Part shown: one piece after another, positions 1 through 7,159 of the stretch
Position numbering within the stretch: the first letter of the stretch is position 1
How the letters are laid out: each line of letters opens with the position of its first letter
Source: SOJA01 sp964598485
Lineage (GTDB): Archaea > Thermoproteota > Bathyarchaeia > Bathyarchaeales > Bathycorpusculaceae
Length of the DNA: 64,000 nucleotides
Direction: 5' to 3'
Assembly (NCBI GenBank): GCA_964598485.1
Contig: CAZRCD010000001.1
Coordinates: 310,001 to 374,000, forward strand
The notes under the pieces: generated by a model
Seen by the model: only the letters and a program-made list of their open reading frames with translations
Told to the model about the DNA's origin: nothing
Database searches by the model: none
Position numbers and translations under genes: made by a program

Positions 1-1
1 A

Positions 2-409
2 GATGAAGCAGGTAAAGCCTACGTTTACGCGGGTGCAAGTGCAGTTGAGGTTTGGACTGATTACATTTACATTCAGAGGAGCTGGGAACACTCACCATAC
101 TTTGTCAAGGTGTTGAGGAGAGATTTGGTTTTTTGGACGCGGTATTTTAGGGAACACAGGGTGAACGTGTTTGTTAGAGAGGCGAGACCATCCATTGGAG
201 AGTTTGTCGTTTTGTTTCCTGAAGGGAAGTTAGAATTCGACGTTTACAATGCAAAGTCTGTTGACAAATTAAAGGAAGTAGTAAGGTTTTGCGAGAGAAA
301 TATAGAGTCCTTTGAGTATCCATTGGCCTATTTGAAAAGCAAGTTTGCGGTTGAAACCAGAGTGAGAATAGATGAAAGGGTTTTAGATGAAGTAGCCAAG
401 GTGGTTTAG
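2..409 (+). CDS. Hypothetical protein, 5' end outside window
   Basis: The reading frame is open from the first bases of the window, so the gene starts upstream; at least 135 codons are present. A GTG at 110 could be read as a start, but protein-like sequence continues in frame before it. It is charged, rich in aromatic residues and Arg, with no motif I recognise. Its TAG overlaps the GTG start of the next gene, a nucleotidyltransferase, so the two are probably co-transcribed and it may be the partner (antitoxin or regulator) of that enzyme; that role is inference from position only. Confidence 0.6.
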   Translation, partial: DEAGKAYVYAGASAVEVWTDYIYIQRSWEHSPYFVKVLRRDLVFWTRYFREHRVNVFVREARPSIGEFVVLFPEGKLEFDVYNAKSVDKLKEVVRFCERNIESFEYPLAYLKSKFAVETRVRIDERVLDEVAKVV

Positions 410-1086
410 TGCTAGAGTCCAGAGAAGCCTTAATTCTTCAAACCTTGATGGAGTTACCCAAGGACGTTGTCCTCATAGGGGGCTATGCCGTCAACGTGTA
501 TGTTCCACCTAGGTTCTCAATTGACTGCGACCTAGTTGTGTTCGAGGGCGTTACGGAGATAAAGAAGACATTGGTGAAGAATGGTTTCGAAGAGACGGAG
601 AAAGGAGATGTGCCATACGGTGAATACTTCAGGTTCATGAGGAAGAAAGAAAAAGTTTCTTTTGACTTACTGCTTAACTCGGTGTTTGATAGGGTCAGCG
701 GAATAGTGTTTGAGGGCAGCTTGTTTAAGAAATATTCAAGGGAAAGGGTCACGGTGGGTAGAGCTAACCCAATTAGGATTAAAATCAGAACAGCTGACGC
801 TGAACTCTTGTTCGCCATGAAGTTTGTTTCAACTCGACGACAAGACATCCGTGACATATTCATGCTCTCGGGAACAGAACTGAACTGGAATTTGATTAGA
901 GATATCATAAGGGGGAAGTGCAGTGAAAAATTATTAGAGAAAAGAGTTAAGATGATAAAAGCAAAAGTGGCGAACGAGAGTTATAGAGACAGTTTGCATG
1001 GAGCATTTGGAAAAATACCGGATAGAACATTTGACAGATGTGTCTCAAACTTAGTTAGGTTTCTTGACGGTTTGACATCGATTTAG
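409..1086 (+). CDS. Nucleotidyltransferase, AbiEii/MNT-like
   Basis: The 225-residue protein has the nucleotidyltransferase signature near residues 22-45: IGGYAVN followed by SIDCDLVV, giving the G-G...D-x-D pattern that binds Mg-NTP. AbiEii-type enzymes of this size act as toxins in type IV toxin-antitoxin or abortive-infection systems. The GTG start overlaps the TAG of the upstream gene, which would be the natural antitoxin candidate. The surrounding 9 kb is dense in VapBC pairs, which supports a toxin-antitoxin reading. A role in RNA or protein modification unrelated to toxicity cannot be excluded. Confidence 0.65.
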   Translation: MLESREALILQTLMELPKDVVLIGGYAVNVYVPPRFSIDCDLVVFEGVTEIKKTLVKNGFEETEKGDVPYGEYFRFMRKKEKVSFDLLLNSVFDRVSGIVFEGSLFKKYSRERVTVGRANPIRIKIRTADAELLFAMKFVSTRRQDIRDIFMLSGTELNWNLIRDIIRGKCSEKLLEKRVKMIKAKVANESYRDSLHGAFGKIPDRTFDRCVSNLVRFLDGLTSI

Positions 1087-1113
1087 GCTTTGTCACATGC
1101 GTTTTTTTGGGAG

Positions 1114-1527
1114 TTATGGAACCGTTTGGAATCCGTATTGTTGGAAGTGTTTATCGAAAGTGAAGGCGGTGGACATTGCTTCTTGCTCCATCAATGCGAA
1201 ACTGGTGCAATCCGTGAAGCTGAAATCCTTGTCACTATATTTTTTAAAGATATTCCAAGCAACGTTCTCGATTTCGGGGGTGACTCTTAGTATTCTCAGG
1301 ATTTTTGAACATTTTATGTTTTCCTCAAATGCGACAGCAACTTGGTGGCTTAACTTTAATCTTAATAGGGTAAACACTTCATTTAATATGTAGTTTGAAG
1401 TGTATAATGCTCGGAATGGTGTTTTCCCTTGTCTGATTTTCTCCCTGTAATCTAGTGCGGTTTTGTGTTCCTTATCGTCTTCGTCTTCGAGGGCGACGAA
1501 GGCTGTGGTGTCAATGAACAGCCTCAT
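1114..1527 (-). CDS. vapC: VapC-type PIN-domain ribonuclease (pair 1 toxin)
   Basis: A 137-residue PIN protein starting MRLFIDTTAF (first acidic residue) with a late acidic cluster in FSFTDCTSF and FTFDKHF, the usual four-acid PIN layout that binds Mg/Mn and cleaves RNA. It overlaps the upstream vapB by 17 bp, the typical toxin-antitoxin arrangement. It is a clear paralogue of the toxin at 8993-9409 (both share FTDCTSF, FTFD-H and a GF-T-P ending), so one pair probably arose by duplication. Confidence 0.85.
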   Translation of the reverse strand: MRLFIDTTAFVALEDEDDKEHKTALDYREKIRQGKTPFRALYTSNYILNEVFTLLRLKLSHQVAVAFEENIKCSKILRILRVTPEIENVAWNIFKKYSDKDFSFTDCTSFALMEQEAMSTAFTFDKHFQQYGFQTVP

Positions 1528-1777
1528 TCTTTTCGCCGTAGAGGTATTTGTCGTGTTTTCTCGAAAGGTCGCTTAGACCGCTTCGACCGAGGGGTTTTTG
1601 TGTGAAAAATGGGTCTTCAGGATCTATTTTAAATTCTGATTCAAGAAGCTTTTCAACAGCAAGCCTTAATCCTTCTCGTATGCTCAGTCCCTTCTTTTCA
1701 AGGGCCTCCTTAAATGCTCGGTACTCCTCCTCTTCTAAAAATGTCTGCACTACCTTAGCCATCTCACTCACCTTCAC
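1511..1777 (-). CDS. vapB: VapB-type antitoxin (pair 1)
   Basis: An 88-residue protein with an N-terminal ribbon-helix-helix-like region (KVVQTFLEEEEYRAFKEALEKKG) and a basic, disordered tail that would wrap the PIN toxin. The GTG start at 1777 lies four bases from a perfect 9-bp inverted repeat, so autoregulation is likely. It resembles the antitoxin at 8766-8996 in layout: both carry DPF followed by a short linker and an arginine-rich YG end. Confidence 0.8.
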   Translation of the reverse strand: MKVSEMAKVVQTFLEEEEYRAFKEALEKKGLSIREGLRLAVEKLLESEFKIDPEDPFFTQKPLGRSGLSDLSRKHDKYLYGEKNEAVH

Positions 1778-1780
1778 ATG

Positions 1781-1803
1781 TAAATAGATAAATCATCTAT
1801 TTA
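1781..1803. promoter_or_regulatory. Candidate VapB operator, pair 1
   Basis: Perfect inverted repeat TAAATAGAT-N5-ATCTATTTA directly upstream of the vapB GTG. Its position at the start of the operon is where a VapB dimer would repress transcription. Seen directly in sequence; binding is inferred. Confidence 0.55.
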
Positions 1804-1915
1804 AATATTTCATGATTTATAAATTGAAATGTGTCATGCCACACAAAATAATAAAAATTTATTGAAGAAGAGGCTAGAATTAGACTGTTGATAGGGATTG
1901 GATGATTGCTTGTTT

Positions 1916-2115
1916 CAGGAGATGCATCGCATTTCAAAGCGTTTCGGAGCAGATTTTGATGAAGTTGTGAATTTTTTGGAGGATACTTAATAGACCAATA
2001 ATGTTTCCAGCTGTGATTGGTGGGCATTGTCTAATTCCGAATACTGAGTTGTTGCTGAAAAGTTATGATTCAGCGTTTTGCGTTTGATTTTGAAATTTAG
2101 TAGGGAATGGGAGTT
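1916..2115 (+). pseudogene. Decayed copy of a GGHC-motif family (copy 1)
   Basis: Translating across stops gives RISKRFGADFDEVVNFLEDT, a break, then MFPAVIGGHCLIPNTELLLK, matching the protein read at 9452-9680. The frame is interrupted by a TAA after the first block and by further shifts at the 3' end. The GGHCLIPN element resembles the catalytic-cysteine motif of UDP-glucose/GDP-mannose dehydrogenases (GG-x-C-x-P), so the source gene may have been a nucleotide-sugar dehydrogenase relative; this is an inference from one motif. Confidence 0.65.
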
Positions 2116-2132
2116 TCCGTCTTTTGAGGTGG

Positions 2133-2555
2133 TTAGATTTTGAAATCTTTTAGTAGCAGTGTGGCACTTGGTGCTTTTTTGTGAAGGGGTTCGTCTGCCG
2201 TTATCAATTTTGTTTTGCTTTCTTTTGCTAATGCTAGGTATGATGCGTCATAGAAGGTTACGCTTCTGTTTTCTGATGTTTGACATGTGTGTTTTAGGAT
2301 TTTATTGTTTGATTGGATGTCTACGAGTTTGATCTGGAGGTCGAGGAACTTTTTAAGGTACATGTAAGCTTTTTCGGGGTTGACTTGAGGGTGCTTCCAG
2401 AAAACGTTCCCTAGTTCGTAGATTATTAGTGAGGGGGCTGAGAGTGATATGTGTCCTTTAATATGTGCATTTATGGTCTCGGTGGCTTTGTCTGAGTAGT
2501 CTTCTATTATAAAGCATTTTGTGACAACGGATGCGTCGATTACGTAGCTTTTCAC
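2133..2555 (-). CDS. vapC: VapC-type PIN-domain ribonuclease (pair 2 toxin)
   Basis: A 140-residue PIN protein: YVIDASVVTKCF supplies the first acidic residue, ELGN the second, and TFYDASYLALA the third, followed by LITADEPL. It is the canonical VapC layout of an Mg-dependent RNase. The ATG overlaps the stop of the upstream antitoxin by 4 bp. Its DASVV-K start separates it from the MRLFIDT-type toxins nearby, so this pair is an independent acquisition rather than a local duplicate. Confidence 0.88.
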   Translation of the reverse strand: MKSYVIDASVVTKCFIIEDYSDKATETINAHIKGHISLSAPSLIIYELGNVFWKHPQVNPEKAYMYLKKFLDLQIKLVDIQSNNKILKHTCQTSENRSVTFYDASYLALAKESKTKLITADEPLHKKAPSATLLLKDFKI

Positions 2556-2779
2556 ATGGTTTCCCTCATTTGGCGAATGATTTTAACGCTGTCAAATCCT
2601 ATTTCTTTGCCAGGTACTCTGTTCATTTTTATCCATTTCATGGCTTCTTCTGATTTTCTTCTTTTTAATTCTTCTCGGATGGCTTCTTTAATAAACGTGG
2701 AAACTTTGAAGCCTAGTTCCTCTATGTCTTTTTTAACTTTCTCTGGAACTCGAACCGCTATGACTACTGTTTTCTCCAA
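2552..2779 (-). CDS. vapB: VapB-type ribbon-helix-helix antitoxin (pair 2)
   Basis: A 75-residue protein with a CopG/RHH fold signature: VVIAVRVPEKVKKDIEELG forms the beta strand and first helix, STFIKEAIREELKRRK the second helix. The C-terminal tail (residues 45-75) is the expected toxin-binding segment. A TTG start at 2779 is used. Inverted repeats lie just upstream around a TATA-like element, suggesting autoregulation. Confidence 0.82.
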   Translation of the reverse strand: MEKTVVIAVRVPEKVKKDIEELGFKVSTFIKEAIREELKRRKSEEAMKWIKMNRVPGKEIGFDSVKIIRQMRETM

Positions 2780-2804
2780 ATGTTTTCACCAGTTATTACT
2801 TTTT

Positions 2805-2843
2805 TGTTTACAAAAATATAAACATATCGGTAATGTTAAACAT
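2805..2843. promoter_or_regulatory. Promoter and candidate operators of vapBC pair 2
   Basis: TGTTTA-N8-TAAACA (2805-2824) encloses an AT-rich element that reads TATATTTTTG on the minus strand, a plausible TATA box for the antitoxin. A second perfect palindrome, ATGTT-A-AACAT, lies at 2833-2843. Both are seen directly; function is inferred. Confidence 0.45.
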
Positions 2844-2910
2844 GCCGCGCGCTCGAATGACCAAACAATAATCTTCAAGTCCTAAACAGTAAAGAAGACG
2901 ACTCAAGAGT

Positions 2911-2948
2911 TGGCAAACATGGGATTGTTTGCCATACCTTATAAATAT
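2911..2948 (+). promoter_or_regulatory. Perfect 8-bp inverted repeat abutting a TATA box
   Basis: TGGCAAAC-N8-GTTTGCCA (2911-2934) ends three bases before CTTATAAATA (TATA box around 2938-2947), 35 bp ahead of the ATG at 2983. A dimeric regulator bound here would block or recruit TBP/TFB for the DUF5678/retropepsin pair. Confidence 0.6.
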
Positions 2949-2982
2949 GATGATGTGCACTGTATGATGTGCGGCGAATTTG

Positions 2983-3219
2983 ATGTCTGAATACCTCGCT
3001 TTATTTGATGAGCACGATAAAAACTGGTCTTGGTTTGAGAAACATTATGACGAGTTAGTAAAGAAGTTTGATGGCGAATTTGTAGCGGTCTATAAGCAAC
3101 GGGTTGTTGACCACGACGGAGAGCTAATTGTGTTAATGAAGAGGGCTGAAGCCAAATACCCCGTAGAGAGCGTGTTTGTGGATTTCGTTAGTAGCGAGAA
3201 GCTAACGTTGATTTTATGA
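2983..3219 (+). CDS. DUF5678-like small protein
   Basis: A 78-residue protein with the DUF5678-type core: W..YDELVKKFDGEFVAVYKQRVVDHDGEL, then a Lys/Glu helix and a terminal VFVDFV strand. The family is common in archaea next to retropepsin-like genes; its function is unknown to me. The ATG at 2983 is preferred to the TTG one codon earlier. Its stop overlaps the ATG of the protease-like gene by 4 bp, so the two are translationally coupled. Confidence 0.7.
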   Translation: MSEYLALFDEHDKNWSWFEKHYDELVKKFDGEFVAVYKQRVVDHDGELIVLMKRAEAKYPVESVFVDFVSSEKLTLIL

Positions 3220-3500
3220 AAATCCCAGGCTACTTTAACAAAAGATTTCAGCCCCCGGCTCCCTTCATCAGAATAACGGTTGAATCAAAGAGCCAAAGAA
3301 TAAAGCGACCCCTCCACTTTCACATCGACACTGGAGCGTCAGTAACGGTTCTGTTAGATAAGGATGCCAGCTATCTCGGGATTGACATGGGAAAGCTGAA
3401 GAGGGCTGAGAGAGACATCGGCGGCTTAGGCGGATTCATCAAAACCTATGTGATTGAAGACGCTGCATTATTCTTTAGGACTGAGGACGAAGAAGTTTGA
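3216..3500 (+). CDS. Retropepsin-like aspartic protease domain, probably truncated
   Basis: The protein has HFHIDTGASVTVLL around residues 38-51, the D-T-G-A/S active-site motif of retroviral-type aspartic proteases, and a following GLGGF flap-like element. It is only 94 residues and ends at EDEEV; relatives that I know of this type continue for another 30-50 residues to a second hydrophobic-G element. It is therefore probably 3'-truncated. Coupled to the DUF5678 gene by a 4-bp overlap. Confidence 0.65.
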   Translation: MKIPGYFNKRFQPPAPFIRITVESKSQRIKRPLHFHIDTGASVTVLLDKDASYLGIDMGKLKRAERDIGGLGGFIKTYVIEDAALFFRTEDEEV

Positions 3501-3583
3501 ATTGGCGTTTTGCTCCTGGTCATGACGGATATGTTTCTTTTCTCTTCCTCTGTCACGTGGGGTTTCATTTGGTTTCGCTCCTT

Positions 3584-3808
3584 TTAGTCGATGTAGCCTA
3601 GGGCTGTTAGTATGGCTTTTACCCCTTTCTTTATCTTCTTTTGTGAAGGGTTCTTGTTCGGCTACGATTTCTCTTAGTACGTATTTGACGTAGCTGGATG
3701 CTGAGGTGAATCGGTTCCTTTAATTCGTTCTTGAACTTTTTTGAACAGGGGATATGGACACGGTTGTAAACTTTTTTGCTCCGGTTTTTTCTTGGATTTC
3801 TGGTTCAT
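3584..3808 (-). pseudogene. Frameshifted ribbon-helix-helix (CopG-like) gene
   Basis: Reading the minus strand from the ATG at 3806-3808 gives a basic N-terminus and CPYPLFKKVQERIKGT; a one-base shift then restores FTSASSYVKYVLREIVAEQ, and a second shift near the end restores ERVKAILTALGYID before TAA. The three pieces join into one RHH-type DNA-binding protein of about 74 residues, so the gene is broken by two small indels. No intact toxin partner lies beside it; the remaining bases to 4014 show no gene. Confidence 0.65.
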
Positions 3809-3997
3809 TTTTTGTACACCTAAATTTTGGAGTGGATAGTTGAGCAATTACATGTAATTATTTATTAAATTAAATTTAAAGGTTGTATACCTTTTGAAGA
3901 AAGCTCAGTTGGAATGCGTGAGTTTGTGATAGAACCGAATCGCATATTGGCCGCGGTACGAGCTTTCTATCACGAGAGTGTCTTGAACATTTGATTA

Positions 3998-4009
3998 CGC
4001 GCGCGAAAG
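3998..4009. repeat. Alternating CG tract
   Basis: CGCGCGCGAAAG between the broken RHH gene and vapC pair 3. Such tracts are rare in this AT-rich sequence; similar ones occur at 28347 and 63724 next to truncated or isolated gene ends. Confidence 0.5.
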
Positions 4010-4014
4010 TAAGA

Positions 4015-4470
4015 CTATATCTCCATTTTCTTCCTAACTTCTTTGGGTACTGGATTCTCCACGGCTAATCTTCTTTCCTTGCACAACCTTGCCACGTGTT
4101 TATCGTTGCTTATGATAATCGAAATTCCGTTCACCTCAGCCGAAGCCGCAAGGTTTGCGTCAAACGATCTTACATTATGGTCCTTAGCGATCTCTAGGGC
4201 TCTGCGAACAGTTTCGATGGTTACGGGTAGGAACCGTATCCTTCTACTCCTGGACAACCCGTCTAGCTTGTAGCAGGCCTCTTCGGGCTCTACAAGGTAA
4301 TCCTTCACAAGCGCGTGATAAGCCTCCAGCAACGTAACTGCGGTTAAGGCTGCTTGAATCCTGCCGTGAACAGCGTCTTGCAGTACAGGCCAACAGTACT
4401 TGTGTGCATTGTGCCCTTTGAAAAGAGCGTAGGAGAGAATATCAGCGTCAATAAGCCTCATCTTTCCCAA
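4015..4470 (-). CDS. vapC: VapC-type PIN-domain ribonuclease (pair 3 toxin)
   Basis: A 151-residue PIN protein: MRLIDADILSYALF carries the first acidic residue, TLLEAYHAL the second, VRSFDANLAASAEV the third, and IISNDKHVARL the fourth. This is the standard VapC Mg-binding set. The start overlaps the vapB stop by 13 bp. The C-terminal PKEVRKKMEI tail is charged and unremarkable. Confidence 0.85.
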   Translation of the reverse strand: MGKMRLIDADILSYALFKGHNAHKYCWPVLQDAVHGRIQAALTAVTLLEAYHALVKDYLVEPEEACYKLDGLSRSRRIRFLPVTIETVRRALEIAKDHNVRSFDANLAASAEVNGISIIISNDKHVARLCKERRLAVENPVPKEVRKKMEI

Positions 4471-4706
4471 ACCTTTTCACGAGAGAACACTAAGCCATGT
4501 CTACTTGGATCACCACTCTTACACGGCTCGCTTAAGATTGTCACCGCAGGGTCTTCTTCCTCCACCAATGGAAGCAGGTTAATCGCTCCCTCATGAGCTA
4601 TCAACTCCAGCTCACCCCCCTTCAGCAGCCCATAACGCTCCCTAAGCCGTTTAGGTATTACCACCCGTCCTTGACGGTCCATCCTAACCTTCAATGCCAT
4701 CACCAC
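4458..4706 (-). CDS. vapB: AbrB/SpoVT-type antitoxin (pair 3)
   Basis: The N-terminal 45 residues match the swapped-hairpin AbrB fold: KVRMDRQGRVVIPKRLRERYGL and GGELELIAHEGAINLLP. Such proteins bind DNA as dimers and pair with PIN toxins in archaea. GTG codons at the 5' end and the ATG at 4700 are all possible starts. An AT-rich AAATTTTTATG element on the minus strand just upstream may be its TATA box. Confidence 0.82.
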   Translation of the reverse strand: MVMALKVRMDRQGRVVIPKRLRERYGLLKGGELELIAHEGAINLLPLVEEEDPAVTILSEPCKSGDPSRHGLVFSREKVWER

Positions 4707-4802
4707 ATACCATTACCACAACACCACATAAAAATTTTTCGACTCTTTCTCCAGTCAAGTCACACAGGCACAAACATAGGCTATTTCTTTCGTACGCGCA
4801 AG

Positions 4803-4900
4803 TTTAATCGCGGTTTTTCTCCCTCGCCCCAAAAAAAGGGTATTTATAAGTTTCTGTAACATGTTTTGGTGATGGTGAAGGACAACGTGAAGGTTCAAAC
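4803..4900 (+). repeat. Duplicated promoter/5' region, copy 1
   Basis: Contains CCCCAAAAAAAGGG, TATTTATAAG (TATA, 4841-4850) and GTTTTGGTGATGGT. The same arrangement recurs at 6780-6880. The TATA-to-ATG distance of about 25 bp predicts a leaderless mRNA. Confidence 0.6.
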
Positions 4901-5068
4901 AGGGTTGCGGGTTGACGGGTCTGTTTTTGACGGTTTTAAGGAGGTTTGCAGGCGGGAGAGGATGATGTCGCAAGTTATTTAAGGAAGGACTGTGATCACG
5001 AAGAATGTATGAAGCATTCTGAGATGTTTAAGTCGCAGTGGTGTTTTCTGGTGGATAAGATTGATTAG
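4872..5068 (+). pseudogene. Frameshifted small protein with RHH-like N-terminus
   Basis: From the ATG at 4872 the frame reads VKVQTGLRVDGSVFDGF..CRRERMMSQVI and hits TAA at 4979. In the next frame the sequence continues as LRKDCDHEECMKHSEMFKSQW and ends at TAG 5066-5068, overlapping the start of the acylphosphatase gene. The halves look like one protein of about 65 residues broken by one indel. A related 5' end is found at 6852. Confidence 0.55.
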
Positions 5069-5600
5069 AGCGAGAATACTTGTGGAAGGAGTGGTTCAGA
5101 GGGTGGGCTATCGGGATTTTGTTCAGGAGCTGGCTAGGGAGTTCGGTGTCAAGGGGTATGTGGAGAATCTGAAGGACGGCAGTGTCTGCATAGTTTGTGA
5201 AGGTGAAAGAGAGGTTGTAGATGGGTTTGTAAAGGAGATTAAGGTGAAGAAGGATTTCATAGATGTCAAGGATGTGAGGGTTGTTGAAACAGGTCCAGCT
5301 ATGGGCGAATTTGAATATTTCGAGTTGAAGTACGGTAGGCTGGAAGAGGAGTTTGGTGAGAGGATGGGCGAGGCTGTGAAGGTTGCCCACGCTACAAGGC
5401 ATAACATTCAAGAGATGCATAGGGGCTTGAAGAGCAGCGTTGCTGACATGCACAAGGATATGAGTAGTAGTTTTAATGTAATGGCTGAAAGGTATGATTC
5501 TATATCGTCTGAGCTTATTAGAACAAGAGAGGAGCTTAAGAGGGCTGTGAACGGTCTTTTAAGGCTTATACAGAAGCTTGTCGAGGAGAAAAGCGCTTAA
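5061..5600 (+). CDS. Acylphosphatase with long C-terminal coiled coil
   Basis: Residues 1-90 are an acylphosphatase fold: GVVQRVGYRDFV carries the catalytic Arg (R18) and YVENLKDGSV the catalytic Asn (N36). Usual acylphosphatases are about 90 residues; this one is 179. Residues 105-179 are a heptad-rich helical extension. The TTG start overlaps the stop of the broken gene upstream. Acylphosphatases hydrolyse acyl phosphates such as carboxyl-phosphate intermediates. The extension suggests oligomerisation or a membrane or partner role, which is inference. Confidence 0.82.
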   Translation: MIRARILVEGVVQRVGYRDFVQELAREFGVKGYVENLKDGSVCIVCEGEREVVDGFVKEIKVKKDFIDVKDVRVVETGPAMGEFEYFELKYGRLEEEFGERMGEAVKVAHATRHNIQEMHRGLKSSVADMHKDMSSSFNVMAERYDSISSELIRTREELKRAVNGLLRLIQKLVEEKSA

Positions 5601-5817
5601 ATTTTTAGCCGATAGCGATATGTTGAACAGAAACTTAGGGTTTCTAGGTAAATTCAATGGCTTCTTTCATGTTGTATCATCGTTCATTATGAAAGCTATG
5701 GCATTAATATGGACTTCTTATATGCTAGCCAAAATTTAATGCGTGCGTGGCGAGGGCATTTTTCTTTGTTTTTCGACCAGTTCTTGAATCTTCAGCTTGA
5801 GGGCTTTCGCGTAAACC

Positions 5818-5940
5818 TCGCCTCCCTATGACTCGATGTTTTTGAGGTTGATTTTGGAGTCTGATGAAAAGCGGAGAGAAGAGATTATAGATGAAAGCGT
5901 TTGGAGTGAGGTTGAGAAGATTAAGAAAAAACAAACTGAT
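5818..5940 (+). pseudogene. Decayed copy of the GGHC-motif family (copy 2, 3' end)
   Basis: The segment reads YDS-MFLRLILESDEKRREEI and then DESVWSEVEKIKKKQTD, aligning with the 3' part of the protein at 9452-9680 (YDSKFLRLVLESNRRWEE, then DEDVRREV). The upstream part of the gene is missing. Confidence 0.55.
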
Positions 5941-6012
5941 CGTTTGTGTTATTTGAGCGAATGTTATTTCTTGCTAGAAACTTTTTTGGTGAATGCATGG
6001 AAAATGTTTAAA

Positions 6013-6040
6013 TACCATGTGTTTATAATAAAATATGGTA
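6013..6040. promoter_or_regulatory. Promoter and candidate operator of vapBC pair 4
   Basis: TACCAT (6013-6018) and ATGGTA (6035-6040) form an inverted repeat flanking GTTTATAATA, a TATA-like element. The vapB ATG is at 6047. The layout fits autorepression by an AbrB-type dimer. Confidence 0.45.
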
Positions 6041-6046
6041 ATGTAA

Positions 6047-6286
6047 ATGGGTTATATTGCGAAGGTTACCAGTAAGAGTATGGTGACGATTCCGGCTAAG
6101 ATAATGAGGAAGTATGGAATTAAAGAGGGGATGAGGGTTAAGTTTATTGAAAGTGAAACCGGGATATTGATGATTCCGATTCCTAAACTTGAAAATCTTC
6201 GCGGGATAGACCGTCAACATGCCGCCATCATAATTAAGGGTATAAGGGAGCTTGAAGCTGAGCATCGTGAAGAGGCTAGAGAATGA
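6047..6286 (+). CDS. vapB: AbrB/SpoVT-type antitoxin (pair 4)
   Basis: A 79-residue protein; residues 3-45 are an AbrB swapped hairpin (AKVTSKSMVTIPAKIMRKYG, then EGMRVKFIESETGILMIP). The rest is a charged helix expected to bind the toxin. It overlaps the downstream vapC by 4 bp. Remnants of the GGHC family lie on both sides of this pair. Confidence 0.87.
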   Translation: MGYIAKVTSKSMVTIPAKIMRKYGIKEGMRVKFIESETGILMIPIPKLENLRGIDRQHAAIIIKGIRELEAEHREEARE

Positions 6287-6681
6287 GAAGGTATGTGGTT
6301 GATGCTGGTGCCTTGTTTCTCTATTTTATTGATGATGAGAGGGTGAAGCCTTACTTTGATGAGGTTGTTCAGGGTAGGGCTCAAGGGTTTATCTGCGATG
6401 TAAATCTAGCTGAGTATTATTACAAGACATGTGAAAAACTTGGGAAAGACATTGCTGATGTACGGTACCATCAGATCAGAGGCTCAGATATAGAGTCGAT
6501 TGCAACGGATGAGGAGCTGACGAGGAAGGCTGGAGAAAAGAAATGTAAGTATAGGGGTAAGCTGTCCCTTGCAGATTGTTTTTGCTTAGCCCTCTCTGAG
6601 CTTAAGAAAGCGACGCTTCTAACAACGGACAGTGAATTAGCAAAGGTTAAAGAAGTGAAAGCTAAATATTTCCCAGTTTAA
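6283..6681 (+). CDS. vapC: VapC-type PIN-domain ribonuclease (pair 4 toxin)
   Basis: A 132-residue PIN protein: YVVDAGALFLYF (first acid), NLAEYYY (second), LSLADCFCLALS (third), LLTTDSEL (fourth). Translationally coupled to the AbrB antitoxin by a 4-bp overlap. No sign of inactivation. Confidence 0.88.
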   Translation: MRRYVVDAGALFLYFIDDERVKPYFDEVVQGRAQGFICDVNLAEYYYKTCEKLGKDIADVRYHQIRGSDIESIATDEELTRKAGEKKCKYRGKLSLADCFCLALSELKKATLLTTDSELAKVKEVKAKYFPV

Positions 6682-6688
6682 CTAGAAA

Positions 6689-6765
6689 CTGAAGGAGGAG
6701 ATTAAGGATGAAGATGTCCGAAGAGAAGTTGAAAAGGTTAGGAAAAGAGTGGAAGCGTTGAAAGG
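6689..6765 (+). pseudogene. Decayed copy of the GGHC-motif family (copy 3, 3' end)
   Basis: Just after vapC, a frame reads LKEEIKDEDVRREVEKVRKR followed by VEALKG. It matches the C-terminal segment at 9655-9690 (EGVKDEDVRREVD) closely at DNA level (AAGGATGAAGATGT is shared). No start or upstream domain is present. Confidence 0.5.
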
Positions 6766-6779
6766 AGAAGAACTAAGCA

Positions 6780-6880
6780 TTAATCGGGTTTTCTATATCC
6801 GCTCCCCCAAAAAAAGGGTATTTATATAGTTTTTTGTAACGTGTTTTGGTAATGGTGAGAGATGACTTGAATGTTCAAAC
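6780..6880 (+). repeat. Duplicated promoter/5' region, copy 2
   Basis: Copy of 4803-4900 with CCCCCAAAAAAAGGG, TTTATATAG and GTTTTGGTAATGGT. It drives no intact gene here. Confidence 0.6.
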
Positions 6881-6985
6881 TGGGTCTGTTACTTTCGTTT
6901 TGAGGCTGTGGATGCTGGGGAGAGGAAGGCTGACGAGTTAAAGCTGAAAGGTGCATTGGCTGAGTTGATTCTTACCAGTCCAAGT
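6852..6985 (+). pseudogene. Broken small gene sharing ends with loci at 4872 and 8364
   Basis: The ATG at 6852 begins VRDDLNVQTG, like 4872 (VKDNVKVQTG). Shifting frame near 6898 gives FEAVDAGERKADELKLKGALAEL, like the protein at 8364 (KRKADELRLKGALAEL). It looks like a decayed ancestor linking the two families. The rest of the interval to 7159 shows no gene. Confidence 0.5.
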
Positions 6986-7159
6986 TGTTTTGGCTGAAAA
7001 CTCTTAAATATGAAAGGAAATCACCTTTAAAATGCAGTTAGGGTATAATTTTTTCATCGATTACAGACGCTTTTGACTATTCAACTTATCCTCTGCTGGC
7101 GCCTCCACCCAAAGTTTACGTTTCGGGCGTAATATATTTTCAAAAACGTTTGATCCCCC

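Noticed and set aside
5123..5453. Long antisense frames opposite the acylphosphatase gene
   Set aside because: No protein-like composition or motif; the sense frame has catalytic residues.
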